DNA of 64,000 nucleotides from Thermomicrobiales bacterium (GCA_041390825.1 JAWKPF010000009.1:1-64000), one strand, 5' to 3'. Positions 34,733-44,457 are shown, numbered from the stretch's first letter. Notes: a model not told the origin generated them from the letters alone. Made by a program: numbers and translations.

Positions 34733-35680
34733 ATGGAACTCCTTGGCATTCACCATCTCACGGCGATTTCGGCGCAGATTCGTGAGAACAAGCAATTCTT
34801 CACGGAAACCCTTGGTATGCGTCTGGTGAAACGGAGCGTCAACCAGGACGACGTTTCTGCCTACCATTTGTTCTACGCGGACGCATTGGGCAGCCCAGGA
34901 ACGGACGTGACCTTTTTCGACTGGCCGGTGCCACGCGAGCGTCGCGGTGGACGTTCGATCACCCGCACCGCGTTGCGCGTCGACGGGTCGAACGGATTCG
35001 ACTATTGGACCGAGCGGTTCCAGCAGATGGGCGTCACGCACGACATCCCCACCGTTCGCGACGGCCGATTGACGCTCGATTTCGAGGATCCCGAGGGCCA
35101 GCGACTTGCCTTGATCGATGATTCCGGCGCCGGCGAGCCGCATCCGTGGGATCGAAGCCCCGTCCCCTCGCAGAACCAGATTCGCGGCCTGGGACCGATC
35201 ACCATGTCGATCCCCGATCTGGCGGCGACCGATCTTCTTCTGCAGCAGGTGTTGGGCATGCGGCCCGTGCGCACCTATCCCGTGCCGGATAGCCCGAACG
35301 ACACCGTTCATGTCTATGAGATGGGTCCTGGCGGCGCGGGATCCGAGCTGCACGTGGCCGTGCAGCCAGGCATGCAGGTGGCGGGACAGGGCGCCGGAGG
35401 GGTGCATCATGTGGCGTTCCGCTCCGCCGATGCCGACTACGATGCCTGGGCGAACCGGTTGCTCGAGATGCGCGTGCCGAACAGCGGTCGAGTCGATCGT
35501 TATTGGTTCAAGAGTCTCTACTTCCGTGAACCGGGAGGAGTGCTCTTCGAGATCGCGACCGACGGTCCCGGATTCGGTGTCGATGAAGACCTGGAGTCGC
35601 TTGGCGAGAAGGTCGTGCTCGCGCCCTTCCTCGAGCCGCATCGTGCCGAGATCGTCGCCAACCTGAAGCCCATCGATTGA
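34733..35680 (+). CDS. VOC-superfamily ring-cleaving dioxygenase (MhqO-like)
   Basis: The 315-residue protein has two glyoxalase/VOC modules. The first starts with [10 protein letters not shown] near residue 5 and [20 protein letters not shown]. The second has metal ligands in [11 protein letters not shown] near 223 and [13 protein letters not shown] near 269. The H/H/E triad across these motifs binds Fe(II) or Mn(II). Members open quinone or hydroquinone rings or act as glyoxalases. The ATG at 34733 follows GGGAGG. It stands alone between the phosphoesterase and the large NodB gene. Confidence 0.85.
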   Translation: MELLGIHHLTAISAQIRENKQFFTETLGMRLVKRSVNQDDVSAYHLFYADALGSPGTDVTFFDWPVPRERRGGRSITRTALRVDGSNGFDYWTERFQQMGVTHDIPTVRDGRLTLDFEDPEGQRLALIDDSGAGEPHPWDRSPVPSQNQIRGLGPITMSIPDLAATDLLLQQVLGMRPVRTYPVPDSPNDTVHVYEMGPGGAGSELHVAVQPGMQVAGQGAGGVHHVAFRSADADYDAWANRLLEMRVPNSGRVDRYWFKSLYFREPGGVLFEIATDGPGFGVDEDLESLGEKVVLAPFLEPHRAEIVANLKPID

Positions 35681-35803
35681 CCACTCACACGGCCTGTGAC
35701 CGCTGGCCGTGTATGATTCGATCGTTCCAGAATTCGTTGAAATGGCTGGGAGGATCCCGCACTGAGCGTCATGCCGCTCACGTGCTCGCCGGGGAAGAGT
35801 GAG

Positions 35804-38341
35804 ATGCGACTGGAAACGTTCACAGCGTTCGTGCGCCGATTGGCGTTGGCGGTCTTGCTGATCGCGCTCGTTGCTTCGGGCAGCACGCATGTCATGCCGG
35901 TTGCCGCGCAGACGGCTGACGGCTCGCCAGTCGCGCCAGTCGAACCGACCTACTCACCCCCGGAAGATGTCCCCGTCGAGACCGAGGCGCCGGTTGCGCC
36001 GCTGTCACTCGTGACTCCGACGCTCATTGCCATCGACACCGTCGATGTGTTCGATGGCATCGATCCCTGCTCATCGATCGATGCGACAAGCATGGGCCTT
36101 TGGGTCGATCTGCTGACGGATGTCACCTGGAGCGCTCTCGACGGCGCAGCGGGCGGCAACCTCTTCGTCGACTATGCGACAGATCCGCCGACCTTTAGCT
36201 GGGATGCGTTGGCGGGAGGCACCGTGCTCGGCGCCATCGTTCCGGACACGATTGGTGTCTTGGAAAGCCCTGCGTACTACTACGACTATCGTCCCTTTGG
36301 AGGGTCGGTGGGCGGAGACGCGGGTCTTCGCGCTCCGGCCGGGCTGCTTTCGGGCGCCTTCCTTTGCCTGTTGGCGCCAGTCATCGCGGCCACGGAAACA
36401 GCAACAGGCGAAGTTGCCATCGAAGCATCTCCGAGCGCAACCGCAACCAACGAGCCCCAGGTGGCTCCCGCGGCGATCGGCATTGGGTCGACGGTGCGGG
36501 TCACCGAAGCGCTCAATCTCCGCACGGCGCCGAGTCTGTCCGGTACCGTCATCGCGGTGCTTGCCGCAGGTACGACCGGGACGATTCTCGGCGGGCCGCA
36601 GAGCGCCGACGGATATACCTGGTGGCAAATCTCGACGACGTCCGGCACTGGATGGTCGGTTGGGACCTATCTCGCCGAGCAACCGGTTGCCAGCACACCT
36701 ACGCGGACTGTTTCACCGACGTCCACGCGCACGCCAACGCAAACGGCGGGGAACATCACTATCGGCGGAACGGTGCGTGTAACTCAGTTGTTGAACTTGC
36801 GATCCGGGCCGGGCACCACCGCGTCTGTTATCGCCGTGATGCCCACTGGCACGATCGGTACGGTGTTGGCGGGACCACAAACGGCAACCGGCCGGTCATG
36901 GTGGCAGATCTCCACCTCGCTTGGGACCGGTTGGGCTGCCGCCGACTACTTACGGGCCACGTCAGGCGGAGTGACATCGACACCCACGCGCTCCACGACA
37001 CCGGTCCTTACCTCGGTGGCGACGCTTACCGCGACACCAACGGTCACCACCGTCGCAACCACGCCGGCCTCCGGAATCGCGATCGGCGACCTGGTGCGCA
37101 CGACCGCGCGGGTGAATCTGCGTGAAGGTCCTGGCACACAGGCTACGGTGATCACCGTGTTGCCATCTGGCTCGCAAGGACCCGTGCTAGGCGGACCGCA
37201 GACTGCCAACGGCATGAGCTGGTGGCAGGTGCAGATGCCGAGCGGAACTGGCTGGGTCGCGGCGCCATATCTGGCACGGACCGGAGTGGCTCCCACCGCT
37301 ACTGTCACCCGCACGCCGTCGACCTCACCCGTAGCGACACAGACCAGAACGCCGTCGATCACACGTACAACGACCACCACGCCGACTGTGACACGCACGC
37401 CGTCGATCACGCCAACCGTCGGCTCCTGCGGAACGCTTGGCTACGGTGATATTGCGCGCGCGACGACCTCGGTGAATCTGCGTTCCACCCCCTCCACGTC
37501 CGGCACGATCATCCGCACGCTCTCCGAGGGCGAGCGCGGGACCGTGCGCGGTGGTCCGGTATCCGCGAACGGATACACCTGGTGCCAGCTGCAATTCGGA
37601 AGTGTGACCGGGTGGGTCGCGAGTCAATACCTTGCTCGCGTGAGCGGTCCGATTCCCACGCCAAATGGCACGGTCACACCCCGGCCCGAACCGCCCGACG
37701 AGCCGGGCGACGGTAGCTCGATGGTGATCTACGGCGGGTCGACCAGTAGCGGCAAGATCGCCCTCACCTTCGATGCCGGGGCGGATCGCGGCATGGCCGG
37801 ATACATCCTCGACGTCCTGGCCGACTACGGGGTGCACGCCACCTTTGGCATGACGGGTCTGTGGGCGCAGGAGAACCCCGATCTCGTGGCGCGCATGGTG
37901 GCTGAGGGCCACCAGCTCATCAACCACACCTGGAGTCACCCCTCATTCACCGGTGGATCGAGCTCGACCACCGTGCTGACCCGCGCGGGACGGGTGGATC
38001 AGCTCGACCGGGCGGAGGCCATTGTCGAGAGCATTACCGGCTACCAAATGGCGCCCTATTGGCGGCCACCGTACGGCGACATCAATGCATCCGTCTTGCG
38101 CGATGTCTACACGGGTGGCTACTACGTTGCCGTGATGTGGACATGCGATTCGCTTGGCTGGAATGGGGCAAGCGAGCAGCAGATTCTCAATCGCTGCATG
38201 TATCCCATGGGCGCGGGTGACATCATCCTCATGCATGTCGGCGCAGACGGACTCGACTGGGCTGCCACCGATAACATGATCCAGTACTTCCTGGGGCGTG
38301 GCCTCGAGATCGTGACCGTCGAGGAACTCCTCAGCAGCTAA
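35804..38341 (+). CDS. Large secreted protein with four SH3b repeats and a NodB deacetylase domain
   Basis: The 845-residue protein has a signal peptide (LALAVLLIALVASGSTHVM, then VAAQ), a ~190-residue region of unknown fold, four SH3b domains near residues 226-292, 321-385, 426-492 and 545-612, and a NodB domain at 640-845. Each SH3b has the N-L-R-x-x-P entry, a WW or WC core and a GW exit. Long Thr/Pro/Ser/Arg linkers separate them. NodB keeps the first Asp in TFDAG (~653), but the second metal-site Asp of the usual TFDDG is Ala. The histidine motif HTWSH (~707) is present. GGGAAGAG precedes the ATG at 35804. It would bind and deacetylate wall or capsule glycans. Confidence 0.85.
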   Translation: MRLETFTAFVRRLALAVLLIALVASGSTHVMPVAAQTADGSPVAPVEPTYSPPEDVPVETEAPVAPLSLVTPTLIAIDTVDVFDGIDPCSSIDATSMGLWVDLLTDVTWSALDGAAGGNLFVDYATDPPTFSWDALAGGTVLGAIVPDTIGVLESPAYYYDYRPFGGSVGGDAGLRAPAGLLSGAFLCLLAPVIAATETATGEVAIEASPSATATNEPQVAPAAIGIGSTVRVTEALNLRTAPSLSGTVIAVLAAGTTGTILGGPQSADGYTWWQISTTSGTGWSVGTYLAEQPVASTPTRTVSPTSTRTPTQTAGNITIGGTVRVTQLLNLRSGPGTTASVIAVMPTGTIGTVLAGPQTATGRSWWQISTSLGTGWAAADYLRATSGGVTSTPTRSTTPVLTSVATLTATPTVTTVATTPASGIAIGDLVRTTARVNLREGPGTQATVITVLPSGSQGPVLGGPQTANGMSWWQVQMPSGTGWVAAPYLARTGVAPTATVTRTPSTSPVATQTRTPSITRTTTTTPTVTRTPSITPTVGSCGTLGYGDIARATTSVNLRSTPSTSGTIIRTLSEGERGTVRGGPVSANGYTWCQLQFGSVTGWVASQYLARVSGPIPTPNGTVTPRPEPPDEPGDGSSMVIYGGSTSSGKIALTFDAGADRGMAGYILDVLADYGVHATFGMTGLWAQENPDLVARMVAEGHQLINHTWSHPSFTGGSSSTTVLTRAGRVDQLDRAEAIVESITGYQMAPYWRPPYGDINASVLRDVYTGGYYVAVMWTCDSLGWNGASEQQILNRCMYPMGAGDIILMHVGADGLDWAATDNMIQYFLGRGLEIVTVEELLSS

Positions 38342-38510
38342 ACTGGCACGAGAATTGGCACGCCAGCGAACGACTCAGCGGTGATGGAGCCGTGAGTCAC
38401 CGGCTCGAGACTCTGTCAGAGCCGGGCCTCGCCTTGTCCTCACGCGCGCGCGTTTCGCTGCGATTGGCGTGAACGTCGCTTCGGCGGAGCCGTTTCACCC
38501 TCGCGCTCGC

Positions 38511-38768
38511 TCAGTCGAGCCGATGAGCGGTTTCCTCATCGTCCACCGGAGAGGATGACGTTCCTGTGACATGCACTCGAAGCTTGCCGTTTTCGATCCC
38601 CAGGATCGATTGCACGGGCACCTCGAGATCCTTATGAGGCGAACTCGTCCCGACCAGCAAATAGTGCTCATGCGCCTCACGCACCTAGCCCAACGGACGG
38701 CCATCGTAACCGATCACCTCGATGCCTATTGGCACCTCGCCGTCGTTTCGCTTCTCGAAGTCAGACAT
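38511..38768 (-). pseudogene. Small DUF2171/PRC-barrel-like protein interrupted by an in-frame amber codon
   Basis: Starting at the ATG at 38768, with GGAGG six bases upstream, the frame reads MSDFEKRNDGEVPIGIEVIG, then YDGRPLG, then TAG at 38687-38685. It continues in the same frame with VREAHEHYLLVGTSSPHKDL, EVPVQSILGIENGKLRVHV and a normal TGA at 38511-38513. The G-x-V-x-x-V-H-x-D/E-x-(Y/F)-L-V pattern fits DUF2171/PRC-barrel-type proteins. One base change turns the expected Lys codon AAG into TAG. The frame is otherwise intact on both sides (85 codons). Two adjacent genes (the VOC proteins) are intact. Confidence 0.7.
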
Positions 38769-38869
38769 GCTCATCCTCCGGCATTCAATGGCAGGTTTGG
38801 TCCAATTATCGTCAGTCTGTCGAAAATCGGTTGCGCCGCTCGACAACTGTCCGAAGGAGGTGCAATCCC

Positions 38870-39343
38870 ATGCACAAGATCACACCGTTTCTCTGGTTCG
38901 ATGCCAACGGCGAAGAAGCCATGAATTTCTATGTCACGCTCTTCCCGAATTCGAAGATCCTCGACCGCAGCAGTTGGGGCGAGGGTGGTCCAGTGCCCCC
39001 TGGAGGCATGATGGTGGGCGAGTTCGAGCTCGATGGGCAGCCGATTCGGATACTCAACGGTGGACCCCATTTCAAGCTCAACGAAGCGTTTTCGCTCTCT
39101 GTGGCTTGCAAGGATCAGGAAGAGATCGACTACTACTGGAACGCTCTCACTGCCGATGGCGGAGAAGAGAGCCAGTGTGGCTGGTTGAAAGACAAGTTCG
39201 GTCTTTCCTGGCAAATCGTGCCGACCCGGCTGCAGGAGCTCATGGACGGCGATCCTGATGGCGCCAGGCGTGTTGTCGACGCATTCATGCAAATGAAGAA
39301 GTTCGACATTGCGGCTTTGGAGCGAGCCTACGCTGGCGAGTAG
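38870..39343 (+). CDS. VOC-family protein (PhnB / 3-demethylubiquinone 3-methyltransferase-like)
   Basis: The 157-residue protein begins MHKITPFLWFDANGEEAMNF and continues with YVTLFPNSKI. It has VACKDQEEIDYYWNALTADGG near residues 80-100, a CGWLKDKFGLSWQIVP segment near 104-119 and a helix rich in DPDGARRVVDAFMQM. These features place it in the PhnB-like branch of the VOC superfamily. Members may bind small hydrophobic ligands; no enzyme activity is predictable. GAAGGAGG stands before the ATG. A GC-rich bidirectional hairpin follows its stop. Confidence 0.85.
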   Translation: MHKITPFLWFDANGEEAMNFYVTLFPNSKILDRSSWGEGGPVPPGGMMVGEFELDGQPIRILNGGPHFKLNEAFSLSVACKDQEEIDYYWNALTADGGEESQCGWLKDKFGLSWQIVPTRLQELMDGDPDGARRVVDAFMQMKKFDIAALERAYAGE

Positions 39344-39382
39344 GTTGGTCGCGCGGCCAGGCGGAGATCGTATTCATGTGAC

Positions 39383-39410
39383 AAAGCCCGGGCAGCGCGC
39401 CCGGGCCTTG
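39383..39410. terminator. Bidirectional terminator between the VOC gene and the AbgT gene
   Basis: GCCCGGGC at 39386-39393 and its copy at 39399-39406 pair as an 8-bp GC stem with a 5-base loop. CTTGTCCTTGT follows on the plus strand and CTTTGT follows on the minus strand, so both converging genes can end here. Confidence 0.8.
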
Positions 39411-39436
39411 TCCTTGTGAATGCTGGCGAGGTGTCC

Positions 39437-41146
39437 CTATGTGCCGACCGAGTAGCCAGGACCGAGAGGAATCCCGATCACGTACCAGGCGATGAAGAAC
39501 ACGATCCAAACCAGCAGCACGACCAGGGTGTACGGAATCATCAACGAGATGATCGTGCCGATGCCGGTGTCCTTCACATAGCGTTGCGCCACCACCAGGA
39601 TGAACGGGAGATAGACCATCAGCGGCGTGATGACGTTCAGGGGCGAATCGCCAACGCGATAGGCAGCGAGCACCGTTTGCGGCGCCACGCCGAGCTGCAT
39701 GAAGAGTGGCACAAAGATCGGCGCGAAGATGGCCCATTTCGGCATCGATCCGGGCATGATGATGTCCAGCAAGCAGATGATCAGGATGAAGCCGATCAGG
39801 AGCGGAATCTCGCTGAATCCGGCATCGCCCAGCCAGTTGGCCAACTTGCCTGCAATCACGTTTGGCATGTTCGACCAGTTGAAGAGCGCGATGAACTGGC
39901 TGATCATCAGCAACATGAAGATCAGTCCGGCCAGCCCAGCGAATGCTTTGGTCACACCCGCGATCGCATCGTTGCTCGATTTGAAGGTCCCCGCTCCGAA
40001 ACCAAATCCCAGGCCCATTGCCAGGAAGAGCAGCGTGATGATGAAGATCAGACTGTCCATGAAGGGGGTGTTGCCGATGATGTCACCGCTAACCGGATCG
40101 CGTAGCGGAGCGCCGCTCGGCGCGGTCATTGCGATGACCAACACGACCATCCCAATCAACGCATAGAGCGACCAGCGCAGCCCGCGCGACTCCGCTTCCG
40201 GGCTGAGCGGTGGCTTCTCAGCAATGGCGGGATCGGCGTCACCTTCGCTATCGAGCGGCGCGGCGAGCGAAGGATCGTATTCGCCCAACTGCTTGGCGGT
40301 GACTTTCTCGGCAATGATGGTCATGACGATGGCCATCAGAATAGTGGAGGCGATAGAGAAGTAGAGGTTGGCGGTGATCGTGATCGATTGGCTCGGATCG
40401 GCGATCGCGATGGCCTCATTGGTCATTTCGGTCAGCATGGCATCGAGTGGCGCGATGAGAATGTTGACCGAGAATGCCGCGCTAACGCCAGCATAAGCGG
40501 CGGCCAATCCGAGCAACGGATGGCGTTTGATGCTGAGAAACGCTGCGGCCGCCAGGGGTATCAGAATCAAGTAGCCAGCGTCGGTTGCAACACTGGAGAG
40601 CCCGCCGATCAGGATGATGACAAAGGTCAGGATGCTGCCGGGCGCGACGCCGACGAGCTTGCGAATGAGCGCGTCCATGAGCCCGGCATGCTCGGCGACG
40701 CCGATGCCGATCATGGAGACGAAGATGACAGCCACCACACTAAAACCGGCGAAGTTGCTCACGAACGAGGTGAAGATGAATCTGAATCCGTCCACCGAGA
40801 CCAAACTGCGAATGCCAATGGTGACGGTTTCGACTTCGAAATCGTCGATCCATTCCGCATCGGTGAGTTGATACCCCTCGATGGGGTCATCGGTCACCGG
40901 CTGAAGTGCCGGACCGGCTGTCTCGCCAGGAAAATACTGTTCGACCTGTTCGGGCGGGGCGACGATGATGTCTTCTGTGATGTGGACGTTCGCCAGGTCC
41001 AGCACCGCCGAAAGGACGATGACGCCGATGATGAGGTAAAGAAACATCATGACCGGGGTGGGAACCTTGTTCCCCACCTTCTCGATCGTATCGAGCATCT
41101 TGTTGACGAATCCCCGGTCCTCCGGAGGTGCTGCCGCCTGTGCCAT
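39437..41146 (-). CDS. AbgT-family transporter (p-aminobenzoyl-glutamate type)
   Basis: The 569-residue inner-membrane protein has 10-12 hydrophobic helices and the AbgT features. These are KVPTPVMMFLYLIIGVIVLSAVLD near residues 26-49, GVAEHAGLMDALIRKLVGVAPGS near 148-170, SSVATDAGYLILIPLAAAAF and a C-terminal MPGSMPKWAIFAPIFVPLFMQLG. It probably moves p-aminobenzoyl-glutamate or related dipeptide-like acids using the proton gradient; some AbgT proteins export sulfonamides. GGGAGG precedes the ATG. The neighbouring peptidase T gene, 61 bases away on the same strand, could cleave peptides brought in. Confidence 0.9.
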   Translation of the reverse strand: MAQAAAPPEDRGFVNKMLDTIEKVGNKVPTPVMMFLYLIIGVIVLSAVLDLANVHITEDIIVAPPEQVEQYFPGETAGPALQPVTDDPIEGYQLTDAEWIDDFEVETVTIGIRSLVSVDGFRFIFTSFVSNFAGFSVVAVIFVSMIGIGVAEHAGLMDALIRKLVGVAPGSILTFVIILIGGLSSVATDAGYLILIPLAAAAFLSIKRHPLLGLAAAYAGVSAAFSVNILIAPLDAMLTEMTNEAIAIADPSQSITITANLYFSIASTILMAIVMTIIAEKVTAKQLGEYDPSLAAPLDSEGDADPAIAEKPPLSPEAESRGLRWSLYALIGMVVLVIAMTAPSGAPLRDPVSGDIIGNTPFMDSLIFIITLLFLAMGLGFGFGAGTFKSSNDAIAGVTKAFAGLAGLIFMLLMISQFIALFNWSNMPNVIAGKLANWLGDAGFSEIPLLIGFILIICLLDIIMPGSMPKWAIFAPIFVPLFMQLGVAPQTVLAAYRVGDSPLNVITPLMVYLPFILVVAQRYVKDTGIGTIISLMIPYTLVVLLVWIVFFIAWYVIGIPLGPGYSVGT

Positions 41147-41207
41147 TTCCGCCTCCCGTTCCACGCCTTGAATCCCGACCCCCGACCGTTCGGGCGTCGA
41201 ACCGCCG

Positions 41208-42452
41208 TTATTTTTGCGCCCAGAGCTGTGCGAGCAGCACGATTGCTTCGGCTGCCTTTTCCATATCCTGCAAGCTGTTGTATTCGAGCGGGCCATGGAT
41301 GTTCTGCATGCCGGTGAAGATGTTGGGAGTGGGAACCCCGAGCTCGGTCAAGCGTGAACCGTCGGTTCCGCCCCGGATGGGTGGGGAAATGACGTCGATA
41401 CCCAGTTGCTCGCATGCCTCGCGTGCCAGGTCGACGGGTCGCATGTCGTTCTTCAGCCAATTCGCCATGTTGCGGTACTGCGGCGTGATGGTGCAGGTGA
41501 TTTTGGCGCGCGGCTCGGTGAGCTGAATCGTGTCGCAGACGCTTTGCAGAATCCGGCCGTTCTCCGCGAGCTTCTCGTCGTCGAAGTCGCGCAGAATGAA
41601 CTCGAGCGTGGCCGTCGCCGAACCGCCGGTCATGTGATAGATGTGAATGAAACCTTGCCGGCCATCGGTGGTTTCCGGGGTGCGAGTGACGTGGGGGAGT
41701 GTCTCGATGACCTTGGCCGCCAAGTGCAGCGCATTGACCATCACGTCCTTTGCCTGGCCGGGATGGATCGAGACGCCTTCGATGTGGACTGTTCCCTTGT
41801 CGGCAGAAAAGGTCTCGTAAACGATTTCGCCCCGTTCGGCTCCATCCAGCGTGTACCCGAAGTCAGCCTGGAGATCTCCCGGCAAGTCCGGATGCACGCC
41901 CCGCCCGATCTCCTCGTCCGGGGTAAAGCAAACGCGAATCGTGCCGTGCGGGATCGATGGATCCTGAAGCAGGTGCCTGGCACATGCCATCACGATCGCA
42001 ACTCCGGCCTTATCGTCCGCTCCAAGCAGCGTGTCGCCACTCGATGTCACGATGTCGTTCCCGATTTGCGTGGCGAGATAGGGAGTTTCGCCGGCAAGAA
42101 TCGCAATCGGCGGGTTCTCGGACAGAACGAGATCGCCCCCCTGGTAATTGCGGTGCACGATCGGCTTGACGTTGCTGGCGGCGAACTGTGGCGACGTGTC
42201 GACATGCGCCAGGAACGCAATCGTCGGGATTTCGCCCGTTACGGTCGCTGGAATGGTTGCGATGACCGCGCCGTAATCGGTGAGACGAACGTCGTCGGCT
42301 CCCAACTCGGTGAGCTCATCGACCAGGACCCGTTGCAAATCGAGCTGAACCGCGGTGCTTGGGTTGGTGGGTGACGATTCGTCCGCCTGTGTATCGATCT
42401 TGACATAGCGGAGAAATCGCTCCTCCAAGTCCGCCAGGTACCAATCGGTCAT
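41208..42452 (-). CDS. pepT: Peptidase T (tripeptide aminopeptidase)
   Basis: The 414-residue M20 metallopeptidase removes the N-terminal residue of tripeptides. It begins YLADLEERFLRYVKIDTQAD, carries the first metal motif TIAFLAHVDTSPQ near residue 75, GDTLLGADDKAGVAIVMAC near 137, the catalytic TPDEEIGRG near 173, a HPGQAKDVMVNALHLAA dimer region, and IRGGTDGSRLTELGVPTPNI near 375. The ATG at 42452 follows GAGGAGG. It forms a pair with the AbgT gene and probably supplies amino acids from imported peptides. Confidence 0.92.
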   Translation of the reverse strand: MTDWYLADLEERFLRYVKIDTQADESSPTNPSTAVQLDLQRVLVDELTELGADDVRLTDYGAVIATIPATVTGEIPTIAFLAHVDTSPQFAASNVKPIVHRNYQGGDLVLSENPPIAILAGETPYLATQIGNDIVTSSGDTLLGADDKAGVAIVMACARHLLQDPSIPHGTIRVCFTPDEEIGRGVHPDLPGDLQADFGYTLDGAERGEIVYETFSADKGTVHIEGVSIHPGQAKDVMVNALHLAAKVIETLPHVTRTPETTDGRQGFIHIYHMTGGSATATLEFILRDFDDEKLAENGRILQSVCDTIQLTEPRAKITCTITPQYRNMANWLKNDMRPVDLAREACEQLGIDVISPPIRGGTDGSRLTELGVPTPNIFTGMQNIHGPLEYNSLQDMEKAAEAIVLLAQLWAQK

Positions 42453-42720
42453 TCGAGTCCTCCTCATGATTCGATCATGCCATTCTGCGCGCCATCATAG
42501 TGCGTGGGTCGAGGAGCGAGAGTGGAGCGGGGCGCCTTTCCTGGCAGGTTCGCTCATGGCGTCCGCTTCGAGTCACCACGGAAACAAGCTGATGAACGCA
42601 CAAGCGGTCGCCCAGCCGATTGGCGGGAATACGAAGAAGCTGAGCGCGCCCGTTCTTGGGACGACTCCCGCGTGGTGAGTGAGTCAGGACCCGAACCTTG
42701 GTGACCAATGGGTCGCCAGG

Positions 42721-44457
42721 CTAGACCGTCGAGATTCCCAGCGGCAACTCATCCAGCGACTCAGCCGGTGGTTCCTGCGGTGATGTCTCGGCTTCGGCGT
42801 GACGAGCCAGCTCACCGATTCGGTCGATTGCCTGGGCGGCGCTCCAGAAGAAGTGCTGCTCGCCGATTTCGTCGACCAACCCGGCGCGCTCCAGTACCCC
42901 GCGTACCTGTGGTTGCAACCCGCTGATATAGATCGCGCCACCGGCCTTGGCGTGCTCCCGCCAAATGTGCTCGATGGCTTGCACGCTCGAGACATCGGCC
43001 ATCGGCACCCCGCGCATCGAAAGAATGAGCGTCTTGCTGAACGGCATCGACTCGATCCGCTCGACAAGTTGGTTGACCGAGCCGAAAAAGAGCGGGCCCG
43101 TGATGTAGACGACATTCGCATCGGGCAGCCGTTGCGAAACGACCCCGGCTTCATCCCATCTGACTGGGGCTGTGTTCACTTCGAGCCGTGAGGCCTGCCG
43201 CAAGAAAAGGACCACGCTGAGCCCAAGACCAACGACGATGGCCTGCGTCAGGTCGAGCGCGACCGTGGCGAGCATGGTGACGAGGAACGCGGCGATTGCG
43301 CCGATCAGGCGATGATCCCAGTAGTATCGAATCGAATGCCATTCGTTCATGCGCCAGGCGGTGACAAAGAGCACCCCAGCGAGCGCTGCCAATGGAATGT
43401 GCCCAAGCAGCGACCCGAGAAAGAGCGCGCCGATCAGCAGGGTGATGGCATGGATGATGCTGACCATGCGGGTGACGCCCCCGGCTTTGACGCCGACGCT
43501 GGTTCGCGCGATGGCTGCGGTGGCCGGCACGCCGCCGAAAAAGGGCAGTGCGATGTTTCCGATACCCTGCGCAATGAGTTCCTGATTGACCGCCAACTTC
43601 CGGCCAGTCATGCGGCCGCCCACGATGCCGCACAACAGACTCTCGATCGACCCGAGCATGCCGATGGCGAGCGCCGGAACGATCAACTCGGGCACCAGTT
43701 CCAGGTCGCTCCGGTTCGGGACGAGCCGGTCGTCCAGCACGATGCCGCGTGGAATTGCGCCAATGGTGGCGGCGTCCCAGTCGAGCGACACGGCGAACGC
43801 GGTGGCGATGGCAATGCCCAGGAGCGCCGCGGGAATCGCGCGTACCCGGCGAAGGTGAGGAAGAACGAGCATGACGGCCATCACGATCGACCCGCAGGCC
43901 ACAGCCTGCCAATCGATCGGCGGAAGCGGCTCCCGGAGATACCCCGCCAGCTTCATAATCGAGCGCTCTTCGGACGGAGTCTTGATTCCCAGGAAGTTGT
44001 CGATCTGCCCGATGAAGATGACGAGCGCGATGCCGCTGGTGAATCCAGTGATGACCGGGGCAGGGATGAGATTGACGATTCGCCCGAGCCGGAAGATGCC
44101 GATCGCCAGGATCAGCAACCCGGCCATGACGCCGGCAATCCAGAGCCCACGCATTCCCTGTTGGTTGGCAATAGTGATGAGCACCGCGGACATTGCGCCG
44201 GTGGGGCCGCTGATCTGATAGGGCGCTCCGCCCAGCAGCCCGATCAGGAATCCGCCAACGATGGCGGTCACCAATCCCGCGGCAGGAGTGGACCCACTGG
44301 CCACCCCGAACGCAAGCGCGAGCGGTAGGGCGACGGCAGCGACCGTCAGCCCCGCGATGAGATCGCGCCGGCCGGAAACCTGGTTGTACCCCTTGAACTC
44401 GTCACGAAGGAGTTGTACGAGCGCCGGCTGACGCAGCGCAGGACGGGCAATGGACAA
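42721..44457 (-). CDS. SulP/SLC26-family anion transporter with STAS domain (first copy)
   Basis: The ~578-residue protein has 10-14 membrane helices with the SulP entry RRDLIAGLTVAAVALPLALAFG, a GGAPYQISGPTGAMSAVLI segment near residue 75 and a GITGG-like VITGFTSGIALVIFIGQ stretch. A C-terminal cytoplasmic STAS domain (~430-560) has LILSMRGVPMADVSSVQAIEHI. SulP proteins carry sulfate, bicarbonate or other anions. A TTG at 44457 with CAGGAG nine bases upstream is my preferred start; an ATG at 44487 is the alternative. Substrate unknown. The 268-base gap to pepT holds no convincing gene. Confidence 0.85.
   Translation of the reverse strand: MSIARPALRQPALVQLLRDEFKGYNQVSGRRDLIAGLTVAAVALPLALAFGVASGSTPAAGLVTAIVGGFLIGLLGGAPYQISGPTGAMSAVLITIANQQGMRGLWIAGVMAGLLILAIGIFRLGRIVNLIPAPVITGFTSGIALVIFIGQIDNFLGIKTPSEERSIMKLAGYLREPLPPIDWQAVACGSIVMAVMLVLPHLRRVRAIPAALLGIAIATAFAVSLDWDAATIGAIPRGIVLDDRLVPNRSDLELVPELIVPALAIGMLGSIESLLCGIVGGRMTGRKLAVNQELIAQGIGNIALPFFGGVPATAAIARTSVGVKAGGVTRMVSIIHAITLLIGALFLGSLLGHIPLAALAGVLFVTAWRMNEWHSIRYYWDHRLIGAIAAFLVTMLATVALDLTQAIVVGLGLSVVLFLRQASRLEVNTAPVRWDEAGVVSQRLPDANVVYITGPLFFGSVNQLVERIESMPFSKTLILSMRGVPMADVSSVQAIEHIWREHAKAGGAIYISGLQPQVRGVLERAGLVDEIGEQHFFWSAAQAIDRIGELARHAEAETSPQEPPAESLDELPLGISTV

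Noticed and set aside
38685..38687. Recoding of TAG (for example pyrrolysine or suppression) as the explanation for the interrupted small gene
   Set aside because: TAG is used as an ordinary stop by other genes here, such as the acetyltransferase at 910 and the LuxR gene at 63755; no suppressor tRNA is seen in the window.
40388..41317. Long open frame antisense to the AbgT gene
   Set aside because: Asp/Gly/His-rich translation is the usual shadow of a membrane-protein gene; no motif or start signal.
42504..42704. Short plus-strand frame in the pepT-SulP gap with a charged DWREYEEAERARSWDD segment
   Set aside because: Some coding look, perhaps a gene remnant, but no ribosome-binding site, family or partner; too weak to call.
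43312..44328. Long open frame antisense to the first SulP gene
   Set aside because: Same reason: low-complexity shadow of transmembrane helices, no domain.
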